A stretch of DNA of 20,945 nucleotides. Source: an uncultured Prevotella sp. (GTDB taxonomy: Bacteria; Bacteroidota; Bacteroidia; Bacteroidales; Bacteroidaceae). The notes beneath the pieces are model-generated. The model was not told where the DNA came from and did no database searches. It was given only the letters and a program-made list of their open reading frames with translations. The stretch spans positions 1 to 20,945 of the forward strand of contig URLQ01000040.1 in NCBI GenBank assembly GCA_900548745.1. The letters run 5' to 3'. The position numbers were made by a program, and so were the translations under genes. Shown here piece after piece: positions 20,907 through 20,945 of this stretch (within the stretch, counting starts at the first letter, position 1; each line of letters opens with the position of its first letter).

Positions 20907-20945
20907 TTAGAAATTCGGTAACTTTCCAATAGAAAGTCCGTAACT
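20906..20945. repeat. 22-bp tandem repeats at the right window edge
   Basis: Read on the minus strand, two adjacent 22-bp units, AGTTACGGACTTTC... and AGTTACCGAATTTC..., run towards the ATG of the short HTH gene. The inner unit contains the 21-bp sequence also found at 17606-17626. The array probably continues beyond the window. Confidence 0.7.

Noticed and set aside
17606..20926. A mobile element bounded by the 21-bp direct repeats around priA
   Set aside because: The interval holds core genes (priA, gamma-CA-like), no transposase or integrase, and the right copy belongs to a tandem 22-bp array, so the repeats look dispersed rather than element ends.

Overview
The window looks like a chromosomal segment of a Bacteroidales bacterium, most likely Prevotella or a close relative. 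The evidence is repeated TAnnTTTG promoter -7 boxes (two with TTG at N20, one with TTTG at N19), A/T-rich leaders with weak Shine-Dalgarno sequences, a DUF3836-type protein, an HU-HIG type DNA-binding protein, an SDDDD-type lipoprotein export signal, and a Kdo transferase. This is my reading of the sequence; no database was searched.

Layout. 1-790: a short secreted DUF3836-like gene with a clear terminator. 791-2439: a three-gene HipB / HipA-N (HipS-like) / HipA-C (HipT-like) operon, preceded by three 18-bp palindromes about 41-42 bp apart. 2446-2523: a 22-bp tandem repeat array. 2678-5079: an ECF sigma factor, a one-TM probable anti-sigma protein and a secreted protein of unknown function. 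5080-5514: no convincing gene, but a candidate promoter and a strong hairpin. 5515-8282 (minus): housekeeping gltX-waaA. 8474-10525: a 7TM-HD phosphohydrolase (PgpH type), divergent from gltX. 10722-12281: a FadL/OmpP1-type outer-membrane transporter.

12318-13428: a zeta-toxin cassette (66-aa putative antitoxin plus 198-aa zeta-type kinase) with an identical 54-bp terminator copy on each side. 13461-14661 (minus): a secreted protein with a DnaJ-like four-CxxC zinc finger, then an SDDDD lipoprotein. 15045-16191 (minus): HU-like protein, holin-like membrane protein and peptidoglycan amidase, apparently domesticated phage-type lysis genes. 16417-17442 (minus): an unrecognised 341-aa protein whose promoter closely resembles that of the HU operon. 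17629-20448 (minus): gamma-carbonic-anhydrase-like gene and priA, with a textbook Bacteroidales promoter. 20634-20906 (minus): a short LuxR-like HTH protein, probably a remnant, with a leader made of 22-bp repeats.

The most interesting parts are the HipBST-like module with its helically phased operators and threonines in place of the usual serines of the Gly-rich loop, the repeat-flanked zeta cassette, and the dispersed 22-bp tandem repeats.
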